Shown: positions 1-8,061 of the stretch, piece after piece
How the letters are laid out: every line of letters begins with the position of its first letter
Numbering within the stretch: the stretch's first letter is position 1
NCBI RefSeq assembly: GCF_041228405.1
Contig: NZ_CP133888.1
Coordinates: forward strand, 1,426,001 to 1,490,000
Direction of reading: 5' to 3'
Origin: Salinilacustrithrix flava
Lineage (GTDB): Bacteria > Actinomycetota > Acidimicrobiia > Acidimicrobiales > Salinilacustritrichaceae
Length of the DNA: 64,000 nucleotides
Position numbers and translations under genes: made by a program
The notes under the pieces: generated by a model
Database searches by the model: none
The model's input: the letters and a program-made list of their open reading frames with translations, nothing else
What the model was told of the DNA's origin: nothing

Positions 1-2
1 GC

Positions 3-1568
3 ATCGACGACGTGCGCATCATCGAGAAGGGCGGCGACTTCGGCGGCACCTGGTACTGGAACCGCTACCCCGGCGCCCAGTGCGACGTGGAGTCCTACAT
101 CTACCTCCCGCTGCTGGAGGAGACCGGCTACGTCCCCAAGGAGAAGTACACCCGGGCGCCCGAGATCCTCGAGCACTGCCACCGCATCGCCCGCCAGTAC
201 GAGTTGTACGACAACGCCTGCCTGTCCACCGAGGTGCAGGCGATCGACTGGGACGACGAGCGCGACCGCTGGGTGATCCGGACCAACCGCGGCGATGCCA
301 TGACCGCCCGGTTCCTGATCATGGGCAACGGCCCCCTGCACCGGCCGAAGCTGCCCGGCATCCCCGGGGTGGAGTCCTTCCGCGGGCACACCTTCCACAC
401 CAGCCGCTGGGACTACGACTACACCGGTGGCGGCCCGGACGGGAACCTCGAGAACCTGCGCGACAAGCGGGTCGGCATCATCGGCACCGGCGCCACTGCC
501 GTGCAGTGCGTGCCCCACCTGGCCGAGTCGGCCCAAGAGCTCCACGTGTTCCAGCGGACGCCGTCGTCCATCGACGTGCGCAACAACCGCCCAACGGACC
601 CGGAGTGGGCGGCGTCGCTGGAGCCGGGCTGGCAGAAGCGACGCATCGAGAACTTCACGGTGCTCACCTCGGGCGGCATGGCCGACGAGGACCTGGTCAT
701 GGACGGCTGGACCGACATCATCGGCAAGCTGCTCGTCCGCTTCCGCCAGAGCGACAACCCCGATCTCACGCCCTCCGGCATCGCGTCGACGATGGAGCTG
801 GCCGACTTCGACAAGATGAACGAGATCCGCTCCCGGGTGGACGAGCTGGTGCACGACCAGAACACGGCCGAGGCGCTCAAGCCCTGGTACCGCCAGTTCT
901 GCAAGCGGCCCTGCTTCCACGACGACTACCTGCAGGCGTTCAACCGGCCCAACGTCCACCTGGTCGACACCGACGGCCAGGGCGTCGCCCGCATCACCGA
1001 GACGAGCGTGGTGGTGAACGGCCCCGACGGCGAGCGCGAGTACGAGCTCGACTGCCTGATCTACGCCACCGGGTTCGAGGTCGGCACGGCCTACACCCGC
1101 CGAGCCGGCTACGACGTCACCGGCGCACGCGGCCAGACCCTCTCGGACCACTGGGAGGGCGGCATGCGCTCGCTGCACGGCATGCACGTGCACGGCTTCC
1201 CCAACATGTTCCTGCTCGGCCACGCCCAGGGCGGGTTCACGGCCAACTACCCGCACCTGCTCGAGGAGGCCAGCCTCCAGCTGGTCCACATCCTGCGCCA
1301 CGCCATCGACAACGACATCGACCAGCTCGAGGCCACCGAGGAGGCGGTCGAGGAGTGGATCCAGACCCTCGATGAGAAGGCCCGGGACATGCGCTCGTTC
1401 CAGCAGTCCTGCACGCCCGGCTACTACAACAACGAGGGCATGCCGCTGCAGGGAGCAGGCCTGATCGGCGCCAGCTACGGCGAGGGGCCGATGGCGTTCT
1501 TCCGCCTGATGGCAGAGTGGCGTGAGTCCGGCGACATGGCCGGCCTCGAGCTGAGGAGCCAGTCATGA
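3..1568 (+). CDS. Flavin-containing / Baeyer-Villiger monooxygenase (5' truncated by window)
   Basis: The frame is open from base 3, so the true start and the first FAD-binding GxGxxG lie outside the window; 521 residues are visible. The Baeyer-Villiger fingerprint FRGHTFHTSRWD is at about residues 126-137, followed by the NADPH-binding Rossmann motif GIIGTGATA at about 157 and the late ATG motif (IYATGF). Early on, GTWYWNRYPG is the typical substrate/FAD region of this class. Family enzymes insert an oxygen next to a ketone, or hydroxylate, using FAD and NADPH in the cytosol. The stop overlaps the next gene's start (ATGA), so it is co-transcribed with the P450, which suggests stepwise oxidation of one hydrophobic compound. 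The substrate cannot be read from the sequence. Confidence 0.9.
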   Translation: MDDVRIIEKGGDFGGTWYWNRYPGAQCDVESYIYLPLLEETGYVPKEKYTRAPEILEHCHRIARQYELYDNACLSTEVQAIDWDDERDRWVIRTNRGDAMTARFLIMGNGPLHRPKLPGIPGVESFRGHTFHTSRWDYDYTGGGPDGNLENLRDKRVGIIGTGATAVQCVPHLAESAQELHVFQRTPSSIDVRNNRPTDPEWAASLEPGWQKRRIENFTVLTSGGMADEDLVMDGWTDIIGKLLVRFRQSDNPDLTPSGIASTMELADFDKMNEIRSRVDELVHDQNTAEALKPWYRQFCKRPCFHDDYLQAFNRPNVHLVDTDGQGVARITETSVVVNGPDGEREYELDCLIYATGFEVGTAYTRRAGYDVTGARGQTLSDHWEGGMRSLHGMHVHGFPNMFLLGHAQGGFTANYPHLLEEASLQLVHILRHAIDNDIDQLEATEEAVEEWIQTLDEKARDMRSFQQSCTPGYYNNEGMPLQGAGLIGASYGEGPMAFFRLMAEWRESGDMAGLELRSQS

Positions 1569-2857
1569 CCATGACACCCACGCCGGTGTTCACCACCGAC
1601 CGGCACCGCACGGATCTGCCGAACCCGATCCTCCCGGAGTTCTGGGTGCGGTCGGCCGAGGACATCGACGCCGACCTCGCCGTGCTCCGCGCCGAGGGGC
1701 CCGTGTTCCTCCCCGAGCCCGAGGTCCCCGAGGGCATCCCGCTCCCGCAGGGCCCGGGCGCCTGGGTGGTCACCAACCACGCCGACATCCTCCACATGTC
1801 CCGGCATCCGGAGCTGTTCTCCTCCGCCCAGGGCATCGTCGTGATGGACCAGCCCATGCAGATCGTCGAGTACTTCTCCTCGATGATCGCCATGGACGAC
1901 CCCCGCCACGCCCGGCTGCGCCGCATCGTGTCGGCCGGCTTCACGCCCCGGATGCTGAAGCGGCTCGAGGACTCGGTCCAGGGCCTGGCCGCCCAGATCG
2001 TCGACGACATCATCGACCGGGGCGAGTGCGACTTCGTCGTCGACGTCGCCGCCCGGCTGCCGCTCAAGATCGTGTGCGACCTCATGGGCGTGCCCGACAG
2101 CCAGCTGCAGTTCGTGTTCGATCGCACCAACGTGATCCTGGGCGTCGGAGATCCCGAGTACACGCCCGAGGGCACCGACATCCTCACCGCGCTCCTCACC
2201 GCCGGCCAGGAGCTGTCGGCGCTGATGGACGAGGTCGCCGAGTCCAAGAGGGGCGGCGACGGCACCGACCTCACCAGCATGCTCGTCAACGCCGAGCTCG
2301 AGGACGACCGGCTCACCCACGCCGACCTCGCCAGCTTCTTCATCCTCCTCGTCGTCGCCGGGAACGAGACCACCCGCAACGCCATCGCCTGGGGCCTGCA
2401 CCTGCTCACCCAGCACCCCGACCAGCGGGAGATCTGGGCCGACGACTTCGAGGGCGTTGCGCCCACCGCGGTCGAGGAGATCGTGCGCATCGCCAGCCCG
2501 GTCACCTACATGCGCCGCACCGCCACCGAGGACCTCGAGCTGCACGGGCAGGCGATCCAGGCCGGCGACAAGCTCGGCATGTTCTACCTGGCCGCCAACC
2601 GCGACGAGGCCGTGTTCGAGGACCCGCACCGCTTCGACGTCCGACGCTCGCCGAACAACCACGTCGGCTTCGGCGGTCCCGGCCCGCACTTCTGCCTCGG
2701 CGCCCACCTGGCCCGGCGGGAGATCACCGTCATGTTCCGGGAGCTGTTCCACCGGCTGCCCGACATCCAGGCATCGGGCCCACCCGAGCTGCTGCTGTCG
2801 AGCTTCATCCACGGCGTGAAGCACCTGCCGGCCACCTTCACCCCCGGTGGCGCCTGA
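1565..2857 (+). CDS. Cytochrome P450
   Basis: 430-residue soluble bacterial P450. The I-helix oxygen-activation motif AGNETT is at about residue 263, the K-helix ExxR (EIVR) at about 303, and the haem loop GFGGPGPHFCLG at about 369-380 with the cysteine thiolate ligand. The loop and the N-terminal layout look like the CYP125/CYP142/CYP124 group of actinobacterial sterol and lipid hydroxylases, but I cannot assign a family. It starts inside the stop of the upstream monooxygenase and is followed 17 bases later by an SRPBCC protein, so the three probably form one catabolic transcript. No ferredoxin or reductase gene is visible in the window; electrons must come from partners encoded elsewhere. 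Confidence 0.95.
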   Translation: MTMTPTPVFTTDRHRTDLPNPILPEFWVRSAEDIDADLAVLRAEGPVFLPEPEVPEGIPLPQGPGAWVVTNHADILHMSRHPELFSSAQGIVVMDQPMQIVEYFSSMIAMDDPRHARLRRIVSAGFTPRMLKRLEDSVQGLAAQIVDDIIDRGECDFVVDVAARLPLKIVCDLMGVPDSQLQFVFDRTNVILGVGDPEYTPEGTDILTALLTAGQELSALMDEVAESKRGGDGTDLTSMLVNAELEDDRLTHADLASFFILLVVAGNETTRNAIAWGLHLLTQHPDQREIWADDFEGVAPTAVEEIVRIASPVTYMRRTATEDLELHGQAIQAGDKLGMFYLAANRDEAVFEDPHRFDVRRSPNNHVGFGGPGPHFCLGAHLARREITVMFRELFHRLPDIQASGPPELLLSSFIHGVKHLPATFTPGGA

Positions 2858-2874
2858 CGCGTAGCCTCCGCGGC

Positions 2875-3330
2875 ATGGCCGATGTCAGCGTGTCCAGGGA
2901 GATCGCGGCTCCGCCGCAGCGCGTGTGGGAGCTGATCTCCGACATGACCCGCATGGGCGAGTGGTCGCCCGAGGCCACCGGTGGGAGGTGGCTGAAGGGC
3001 GCCACCGGGCCGGCTGCCGGCGCTCGGTTCAAGGGGACGAACAAGGCCGGCTGGCAGCGGTGGTCCACCACCTGCGAGGTCGTCGACTGCGTGCCGGGTG
3101 AGCGGTTCAGCTTCGCCGTCACCGCCGGTCCGGCCAAGGTCGCCACCTGGTCCTACGACATCGAGCCCACCGACGACGGCTGCCGGGTCACCGAGTCCTG
3201 GACCGACCAGCGCTCCTCGTTCTTCGCCGGCGTGAGCAAGCGGGTCACCGGCGTGAAGGATCGGGCCGAGCACAACCGCACCAACATGGAGCGGACGCTC
3301 GAGTCGCTGGAACGCGCCGCCACCTCGTGA
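2875..3330 (+). CDS. SRPBCC-family (START/Bet v1-like) protein
   Basis: 151 residues starting at the ATG after the P450 stop. The opening pattern (SREIAAPPQRVWELISDMTRMGEWSP split over residues 5-30) is that of polyketide-cyclase/SRPBCC proteins, which fold round a deep hydrophobic pocket. The later motifs PGERFSF and ESWTDQR also fit. In actinobacteria such proteins often sit beside P450s and bind or shuttle hydrophobic substrates. Position and orientation suggest a role with the P450 and monooxygenase upstream; that is inference. No signal peptide or membrane segment. Confidence 0.8.
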   Translation: MADVSVSREIAAPPQRVWELISDMTRMGEWSPEATGGRWLKGATGPAAGARFKGTNKAGWQRWSTTCEVVDCVPGERFSFAVTAGPAKVATWSYDIEPTDDGCRVTESWTDQRSSFFAGVSKRVTGVKDRAEHNRTNMERTLESLERAATS

Positions 3331-3331
3331 G

Positions 3332-3880
3332 GTGACCGAGCCGGACGACGCCTGGTTCCCGGCGGCGCTGGAACGAGCGCGGGCCGGAGAGGTGGCAGGC
3401 TTCGACGCCCTGGTCCGGCACCTCGACTCCCGACTCGTCGGCTTCGCCCGGGCCCGGGGGGCCGATGATCCCGAGGGCCTCGCCGACGAGGTGCTGGTGC
3501 AGATGTGCCGCTCGATCGACTCCTTCGAGGGGAACCTGACCCAGCTGCGGGCGTGGGTGTTCACCATCGCTCGGAACCGTCTCGTGGATGAGCGTCGTCG
3601 CTTCGGCCGCCGCGTCGACGAGCGCCCCACGGAACCGTCCCGCCTGCCCGACGCGCCGGCCGTGGAGGACGGCCTCGCCGCCGACGAGCGCGAACGGGTC
3701 GACGCCCTGCTCGCCGGGCTCACCGAGGACCAGCGCGAGATCGTCGTCCTCCGGGTGGTCGTCGGTCTGAGCGTGGAGGAGACCGCGAAGGTCGTCGGGC
3801 GCCGACCTGGAGCGGTCCGGGCCCTGCAGCACCGAGCGCTGCGCTCGTTGCGCGCCGAGCTGGTGGGAGAGGGGGAGTAA
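3332..3880 (+). CDS. ECF-type RNA polymerase sigma factor
   Basis: 182 residues from a GTG two bases after the previous stop. Region 2 covers about residues 18-85 (RAWVFTIARNRLVDERRR is the typical end of region 2) and region 4 about 120-175, with LTEDQREIVVLRVVVGLSVEETA followed by the recognition-helix segment RPGAVRALQHRALRSLR. There is no region 1 or 3, so this is an alternative, extracytoplasmic-type sigma factor. The next gene starts 4 bases after its stop and encodes a membrane protein, the usual arrangement of a sigma/anti-sigma pair. I cannot identify the signal or the target promoters. Confidence 0.9.
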   Translation: MTEPDDAWFPAALERARAGEVAGFDALVRHLDSRLVGFARARGADDPEGLADEVLVQMCRSIDSFEGNLTQLRAWVFTIARNRLVDERRRFGRRVDERPTEPSRLPDAPAVEDGLAADERERVDALLAGLTEDQREIVVLRVVVGLSVEETAKVVGRRPGAVRALQHRALRSLRAELVGEGE

Positions 3881-3884
3881 CGCG

Positions 3885-4763
3885 ATGACCCTCGATGACG
3901 TTCCTCCTGACGAGATGCACCTGTTCGGCCTGACCCGCGACCCGCTCGACGCTGCCCTGCGCGGCGAGTCCGACGACCCGGCCGTCGCCGCGATCGTCCA
4001 GGACGTGCGCGCCGCCTACCTGCCGGAAGGTGAGCGTCCCCGATCGCCGGCCTTGGCCGCCTTCGCCGGGACCGGCGACGATCCGGCCGTGGCGCTCGAA
4101 CCGACCCCCCGCCCTCGCGTGGGCCCTGTCGCGGTGCCTGCGGTGCCCCTCGGCCGGCGCGTCGCCGTCGGCGTGGCCGCCTTCGCGGCCACGATCACCG
4201 GCAAGGTCGTCCTCGGGGGTGCCGTTGCCGCGGCCACCATCGGCGGTCTCCACGCCAGCGAGGTCGTCGACGTGCCGCTGCTGCCCCACACCCGGCCGGC
4301 CCAGACCGTGCCGTCGACCGTTCCGGAGACACCGGAGCTCCCCGATGCCGTCGACCTGCCGGCGACCCCCGCTCCCATGGACGACCGCTGGACCGCAGGC
4401 GGCGAGCGGACGACGGAGCTCGACCGCTCCGAGCCTGCGGCCACACCGGCGCCGGCGCCCACACCCGGTCGCACCGAGACCGTCGATCCTGCGGCACCGG
4501 CGGACGAGCGTCGCGGTGCCGCCGACGCTCCGGCCCCCACCTCGGATGCGGCACCCGACTCCCCACCGGTACCCGAGGGGCCTCCGGCGCAACCCCAGCC
4601 CGATGCCGAGCCGGCACCTCCGCAGGCCGGCGATCCCAGCGGTCCGTCCGGTCCTGAGACCGGCGGCGATGCGCCCGACGGCGCCCCCGAGCAGCCCACG
4701 GAGCCGCTGCCGGAGCCCGGGGCACCGCCAGCCGACGAGCAACGCACTCCGTCCCGGCCGTGA
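3885..4763 (+). CDS. Putative membrane anti-sigma partner with Pro-rich outer tail
   Basis: 292 residues. The first ~85 are acidic and presumably cytoplasmic, followed by one or two hydrophobic stretches at about 87-118, then ~170 residues rich in Pro, Ala, Thr and Glu, presumably outside the cell and disordered. Only 4 bases separate it from the sigma gene, so it is probably its regulator. It lacks the HxxxCxxC motif of zinc-binding anti-sigma factors, so either another inhibitor fold is used or it has a different role. Low-complexity composition makes any family assignment unsafe. Confidence 0.65.
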   Translation: MTLDDVPPDEMHLFGLTRDPLDAALRGESDDPAVAAIVQDVRAAYLPEGERPRSPALAAFAGTGDDPAVALEPTPRPRVGPVAVPAVPLGRRVAVGVAAFAATITGKVVLGGAVAAATIGGLHASEVVDVPLLPHTRPAQTVPSTVPETPELPDAVDLPATPAPMDDRWTAGGERTTELDRSEPAATPAPAPTPGRTETVDPAAPADERRGAADAPAPTSDAAPDSPPVPEGPPAQPQPDAEPAPPQAGDPSGPSGPETGGDAPDGAPEQPTEPLPEPGAPPADEQRTPSRP

Positions 4764-4879
4764 CGGCCGGCGCCGTTCGCCCCTGAGCGCACGGGAGCAC
4801 AGCTCCCTCGTTCGAGGACATCGAGCGGCACCGGGGACCCGCCCCCGGGGCCTCTTCGCACCCCCGTAGCCTCCCTCCC
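4764..4879. other. Intergenic region before GMC oxidoreductase gene
   Basis: 116 bases between the anti-sigma-like gene and the oxidoreductase. It contains GC-rich imperfect hairpins, for example GGGGACCCGCCCCCGGGG near 4834, that could end the sigma operon. I see no clear promoter. Confidence 0.3.
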
Positions 4880-6928
4880 ATGGACGTGCCGGCGGAAGGG
4901 TTGCACGCAGTCTTCGACCGACTCGTCCCCGACGACGTCTGGCCGGCGGTCTCCGCCGCCGGCCTGGATCGGTACCTCCTCGAGCTGGCGGCTGATCCGA
5001 CCACCGCGGCCGGCCACGATCGGATCCTCGCCGCCGTCGAGGAGCTCAGGCGACGTGCGGGCGGTGACCTCGCGGCGCTCGCACCCGGTGACGTCGACGC
5101 CCTGATCGCCGCGCTCGACCCCGAGCGCAGGGACGTGCTCGTCCAGGCCGCGGCGCGCGCCTACTACGGCGATGGCCTCGGCGTCGGCGCCCGCATGATC
5201 GGGTACCGACCCCAGCCCGGTCGTGGACCCGGTGCGCCGGTGGTCGAGCCGGTGCTGCGGACCTCGGCGCTCGACGACGTCGACGACGCCTGGGACGTGC
5301 TCGTGCTCGGTGCCGGCGCCGGCGGGGGTGTGGCGGCGTGCGTGCTGGCCGAGGCCGGTGCGCGGGTGCTGGTCGTCGAGCGCGGGGAGGATCGGCGCGC
5401 CCTGGAGGTCGGACGGGATCACCTGCGCAACCACCGCACGAGCATCCACGGGAACAACACCGGCCCCTCGGCCCCGGGGAACCCGCGGGTGGTCGGGTCG
5501 GCCGACGGGACGGCCGTGGTCGAGGCACCCCACGACCCCCGCTGGCACAACGACGCCATGGTCGTGGGTGGCGGCACCCGCGTGTACCAGGGGATGGCGT
5601 GGCGGTTCCTGCCCGACGACTTCCGGATGGCCTCGACCTACGGGGTGCCGGAGGGGTCCTCGCTGGCCGACTGGCCCATCACCCACGACGACCTGGTCGA
5701 CCACTGGGACTGGGTCGAGTGGGAGGTCGGCGTGTGCGGCGACCCCGCCGGCCACCGGGCGCTGGCCCCCCGCCGGCGCGGGTACCCGATGCCGCCGCTG
5801 CCGGCGAACGCCGAGGCCGCCACCCTCGCCCAGGGCGCGAGCTCGCTGGGCCTGTCCACCGGGTCGGTGCCCATGCTGTTGAACTCGGTGCCCCACGCCG
5901 GCCGGGCCCGCTGCGTGCGATGCGGCGAATGCGTCGGCTTCTCCTGCCCGGTCGATGCCAAGAACGGCTCGCACAACACCGTGCTGCCCCGGGCCCTGGC
6001 CACGGGCAACTCCTCGTTGGTCACCGGGTGCCGGGCGGTGGAGATCACGACCGATGCTGGGGGCAGGGTGACCGGTGCCGTGCTGGTCGACGAGGCCACC
6101 GGTACCTCGCGGTCCGTGCGAGCCGGCCACGTCGTCGTGGCGTGCGGTGCCATCGAGACGGCCCGCCTGCTGCTCGCCAGCCGCAGCGACCACCACCCCG
6201 GGGGGCTGGGCAACGGCACCGATCAGGTCGGCCGCCACCTCCAGGGGCACGCCTTCGTGTCCGCCTTCGGCACCTTCGACCACCCGGTGGTGGACCCCGA
6301 CGGACCCGGCGTGAGCATCGCCACCCTCGACCTCGCCCACGGCAACGCGGACGCCGACGGCGTCCCGCTCGTGGGCGGCGGGGTCGTTGCCAACGAGATG
6401 GTGAAGCTGCCCATCGTCCACTGGTCCTGGGCGCTGCCCCCGGACGCGCCGCGGTGGGGTGCGGCGGCGAAGGCAGCGATGCGCGACACCTACCGCACCA
6501 CCGGCCACCTGTTCGCCCAGGTCCAGGAGGTGCCCCGGCCCGGCAACCGGGTCACGCTCGCCCCCGACGTGCGCGACGGCCTCGGCCGCTCCGTCGCCCG
6601 CCTGACCGGCGAGGCCCACCCCGAGACCGTGCGCACCACCCGCCACATCGCCGACCGGTCGCGGGCGTGGATGGAGGCGAGCGGTGCCCGGCGCACGTGG
6701 AACGACCGCATCCCCACCGGGCTGCTCGCCGGCCAGCACCAGGCCGGCACGTGCCGGATGGGCACCGACCCGGCCACGTCGGTCACCGACCCCGACGGAC
6801 GGGTCCACGGCCACGACAACCTCTGGGTCGCCGACGCGTCGGTGCACGTCACCAACGGGTCGGTGAACCCCGTCCTCACGATCATGGCGCTCGCCCACCG
6901 CCTCGCCATGACGTTGACCCGCCTCTGA
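4880..6928 (+). CDS. GMC-family FAD oxidoreductase with N-terminal subunit-3-like domain
   Basis: 682 residues, longer than the ~530 usual for GMC enzymes. About 135 N-terminal residues resemble the gluconate 2-dehydrogenase subunit 3 type of helical domain, then the FAD dinucleotide motif GAGAGGG appears near residue 142. A cysteine cluster, CVRCGECVGFSC (CxxCxxCxxxxC), near residue 345 is unusual for simple GMC oxidases and may hold a metal or Fe-S centre. The C-terminal HQAGTCRMG and the NPVLTIMALAHRLA segment are the conserved active-site end of GMC proteins. It probably oxidises an alcohol or sterol. I see no signal peptide. It stands alone on the plus strand and faces the asparaginase gene across a palindromic repeat. 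Confidence 0.85.
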   Translation: MDVPAEGLHAVFDRLVPDDVWPAVSAAGLDRYLLELAADPTTAAGHDRILAAVEELRRRAGGDLAALAPGDVDALIAALDPERRDVLVQAAARAYYGDGLGVGARMIGYRPQPGRGPGAPVVEPVLRTSALDDVDDAWDVLVLGAGAGGGVAACVLAEAGARVLVVERGEDRRALEVGRDHLRNHRTSIHGNNTGPSAPGNPRVVGSADGTAVVEAPHDPRWHNDAMVVGGGTRVYQGMAWRFLPDDFRMASTYGVPEGSSLADWPITHDDLVDHWDWVEWEVGVCGDPAGHRALAPRRRGYPMPPLPANAEAATLAQGASSLGLSTGSVPMLLNSVPHAGRARCVRCGECVGFSCPVDAKNGSHNTVLPRALATGNSSLVTGCRAVEITTDAGGRVTGAVLVDEATGTSRSVRAGHVVVACGAIETARLLLASRSDHHPGGLGNGTDQVGRHLQGHAFVSAFGTFDHPVVDPDGPGVSIATLDLAHGNADADGVPLVGGGVVANEMVKLPIVHWSWALPPDAPRWGAAAKAAMRDTYRTTGHLFAQVQEVPRPGNRVTLAPDVRDGLGRSVARLTGEAHPETVRTTRHIADRSRAWMEASGARRTWNDRIPTGLLAGQHQAGTCRMGTDPATSVTDPDGRVHGHDNLWVADASVHVTNGSVNPVLTIMALAHRLAMTLTRL

Positions 6929-6929
6929 A

Positions 6930-6973
6930 AACTGGCAGTCGTGGTGTAGCGCGCTACCGCAGCACTGCCAGTT
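6930..6973. repeat. CTGGCAG-family palindrome, full copy (element A)
   Basis: A 44-bp imperfect palindrome: AACTGGCAGT at 6930-6939 pairs with ACTGCCAGTT at 6964-6973, and the centre holds the perfect palindrome GTAGCGCGCTAC. It fills the gap between two convergent genes, so it can act as a terminator for both strands. The left 18 bases recur exactly at 24091 and the right half recurs near 27893. Confidence 0.75.
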
Positions 6974-6992
6974 CCAGGTTCCGTTGCCAGCT

Positions 6993-7955
6993 TCAGGTGG
7001 GGGCGACGCGGAGGTCGGCGACGTGGGTGCCGACGTGGTTGGTGATGCGCCGGCGGGGGTCGAACACCTCGGTGCGGTCGGTGCCCTCGACCTCGGCCAG
7101 CACGTGGCCGAGCGCGACCTCCGACGCCGGGCGGCTGCCGTCCTCGGCCTTGATGGCGATGCCGAGGCCGAGGCGGGGGACGACGGCGAGCTGCACGCCC
7201 TCGGCGCCGGTCTTCACGAGGACCTCGCCGTCCGCCGCGGCGAGGAGGTCGGTGCAGAGGCGGCCGGTGCCGGCGACGAACCAAGGTTCGGCGACCATGG
7301 CGGCGGCCAGCCGTCGGGCCGCGTCAACGCGCGCGGGCGGCCACTCGGTCGGTGTGCCGAACCCGGCCGCCGCGGTGGCGATGGCGTGCAGCGGCATCGG
7401 GTGGACCGGGATGCCGCAGCCGTCGATGCCGGCCTCGGCCGGGTCGAGCGCGGTCCGGGTGGTCTCGGCGAGCGCGGCCCGGACCAGCTCCTGCACGGGG
7501 TGGCCGGGCTGGATGTAGCCGGCGGTGTCGACGCCGAGGTGGCGGGCGACGGTGAGGAAGCCGGCGTGCTTGCCCGAGCAGTTGTTGCGGGCCGCGGTGG
7601 CCCCCGGGTCGACGTCGCGGTGGGCCTGCTCGACACCGCACTCGAGGTCGTCGGCGGTGCACCCGATGCGGGTGAGCCAGGCATCGACCGCGGCGACGTG
7701 GCCGGGTTCGCCGTTGTGGGAGGCGCAGGCGAGCGCGAGCTGCACGGGGCCGAGATCGAACGCATCGGCGGCACCGGTCTCCACCAGGGGCAGGGCCTGC
7801 AGGGGCTTCACCGCCGAGCGCGGGTGGGTGAGCCGGTCCGGGTCGCCCCAGCACCGGGTGACGTTGCCCTCGACGTCGGCGACGACGGCGTGGACCACGT
7901 GGCGGCTCTCGACGTGCGGGCCGCGCCAGAGCTCGACCATGAGCGGTTCGGTCAT
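6993..7955 (-). CDS. Asparaginase, type II (Rhizobium etli class)
   Basis: 320 residues from the ATG at 7955. An upstream ATG at 7991 also exists but lies inside a repeat shared with 40.3 kb, so the shorter form is preferred. Motifs of the asparaginase_II family are all present: HPRSAVKPLQALPLV, CASHNGEP, NNCSGKHAGFL and IDGCGIP. Recent work on this class describes a serine-lysine active site and zinc bound by conserved cysteines; matching Ser, Lys and Cys residues are visible here. The enzyme hydrolyses L-asparagine to aspartate and ammonia in the cytosol. No operon partner; it is followed by SelO on the same strand across 106 bases. Confidence 0.9.
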   Translation of the reverse strand: MTEPLMVELWRGPHVESRHVVHAVVADVEGNVTRCWGDPDRLTHPRSAVKPLQALPLVETGAADAFDLGPVQLALACASHNGEPGHVAAVDAWLTRIGCTADDLECGVEQAHRDVDPGATAARNNCSGKHAGFLTVARHLGVDTAGYIQPGHPVQELVRAALAETTRTALDPAEAGIDGCGIPVHPMPLHAIATAAAGFGTPTEWPPARVDAARRLAAAMVAEPWFVAGTGRLCTDLLAAADGEVLVKTGAEGVQLAVVPRLGLGIAIKAEDGSRPASEVALGHVLAEVEGTDRTEVFDPRRRITNHVGTHVADLRVAPT

Positions 7956-7957
7956 GT

Positions 7958-8028
7958 CGGAGGACCCGAGCCGACAGGCGAGGGGACCCATGTCACGGTG
8001 CCCTTCGGCGGCGGAGCCGCCAGCCCGG
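7958..8028. repeat. GGCGGCGGAGCCGCC repeat, copy 1
   Basis: About 70 bases in the asparaginase/selO gap that match, in inverted orientation, the gap at about 40341-40412. Shared landmarks in order are GAGCCGA, AGGCGAGG, GACCCATGT, GCCCT and the hairpin core GGCGGCGGAGCCGCC. Both copies are intergenic. Confidence 0.65.
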
Positions 8029-8061
8029 ATCGACGGTGGATGTGACGGATCCGCACAGGTT

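Noticed and set aside
4016..6898. Long open frame on the minus strand (about 960 codons) across the anti-sigma-like and GMC genes
   Set aside because: Composition is Arg/Gly/His/Val-rich with no family motif; it is the antisense of two well-supported genes in a GC-rich genome.
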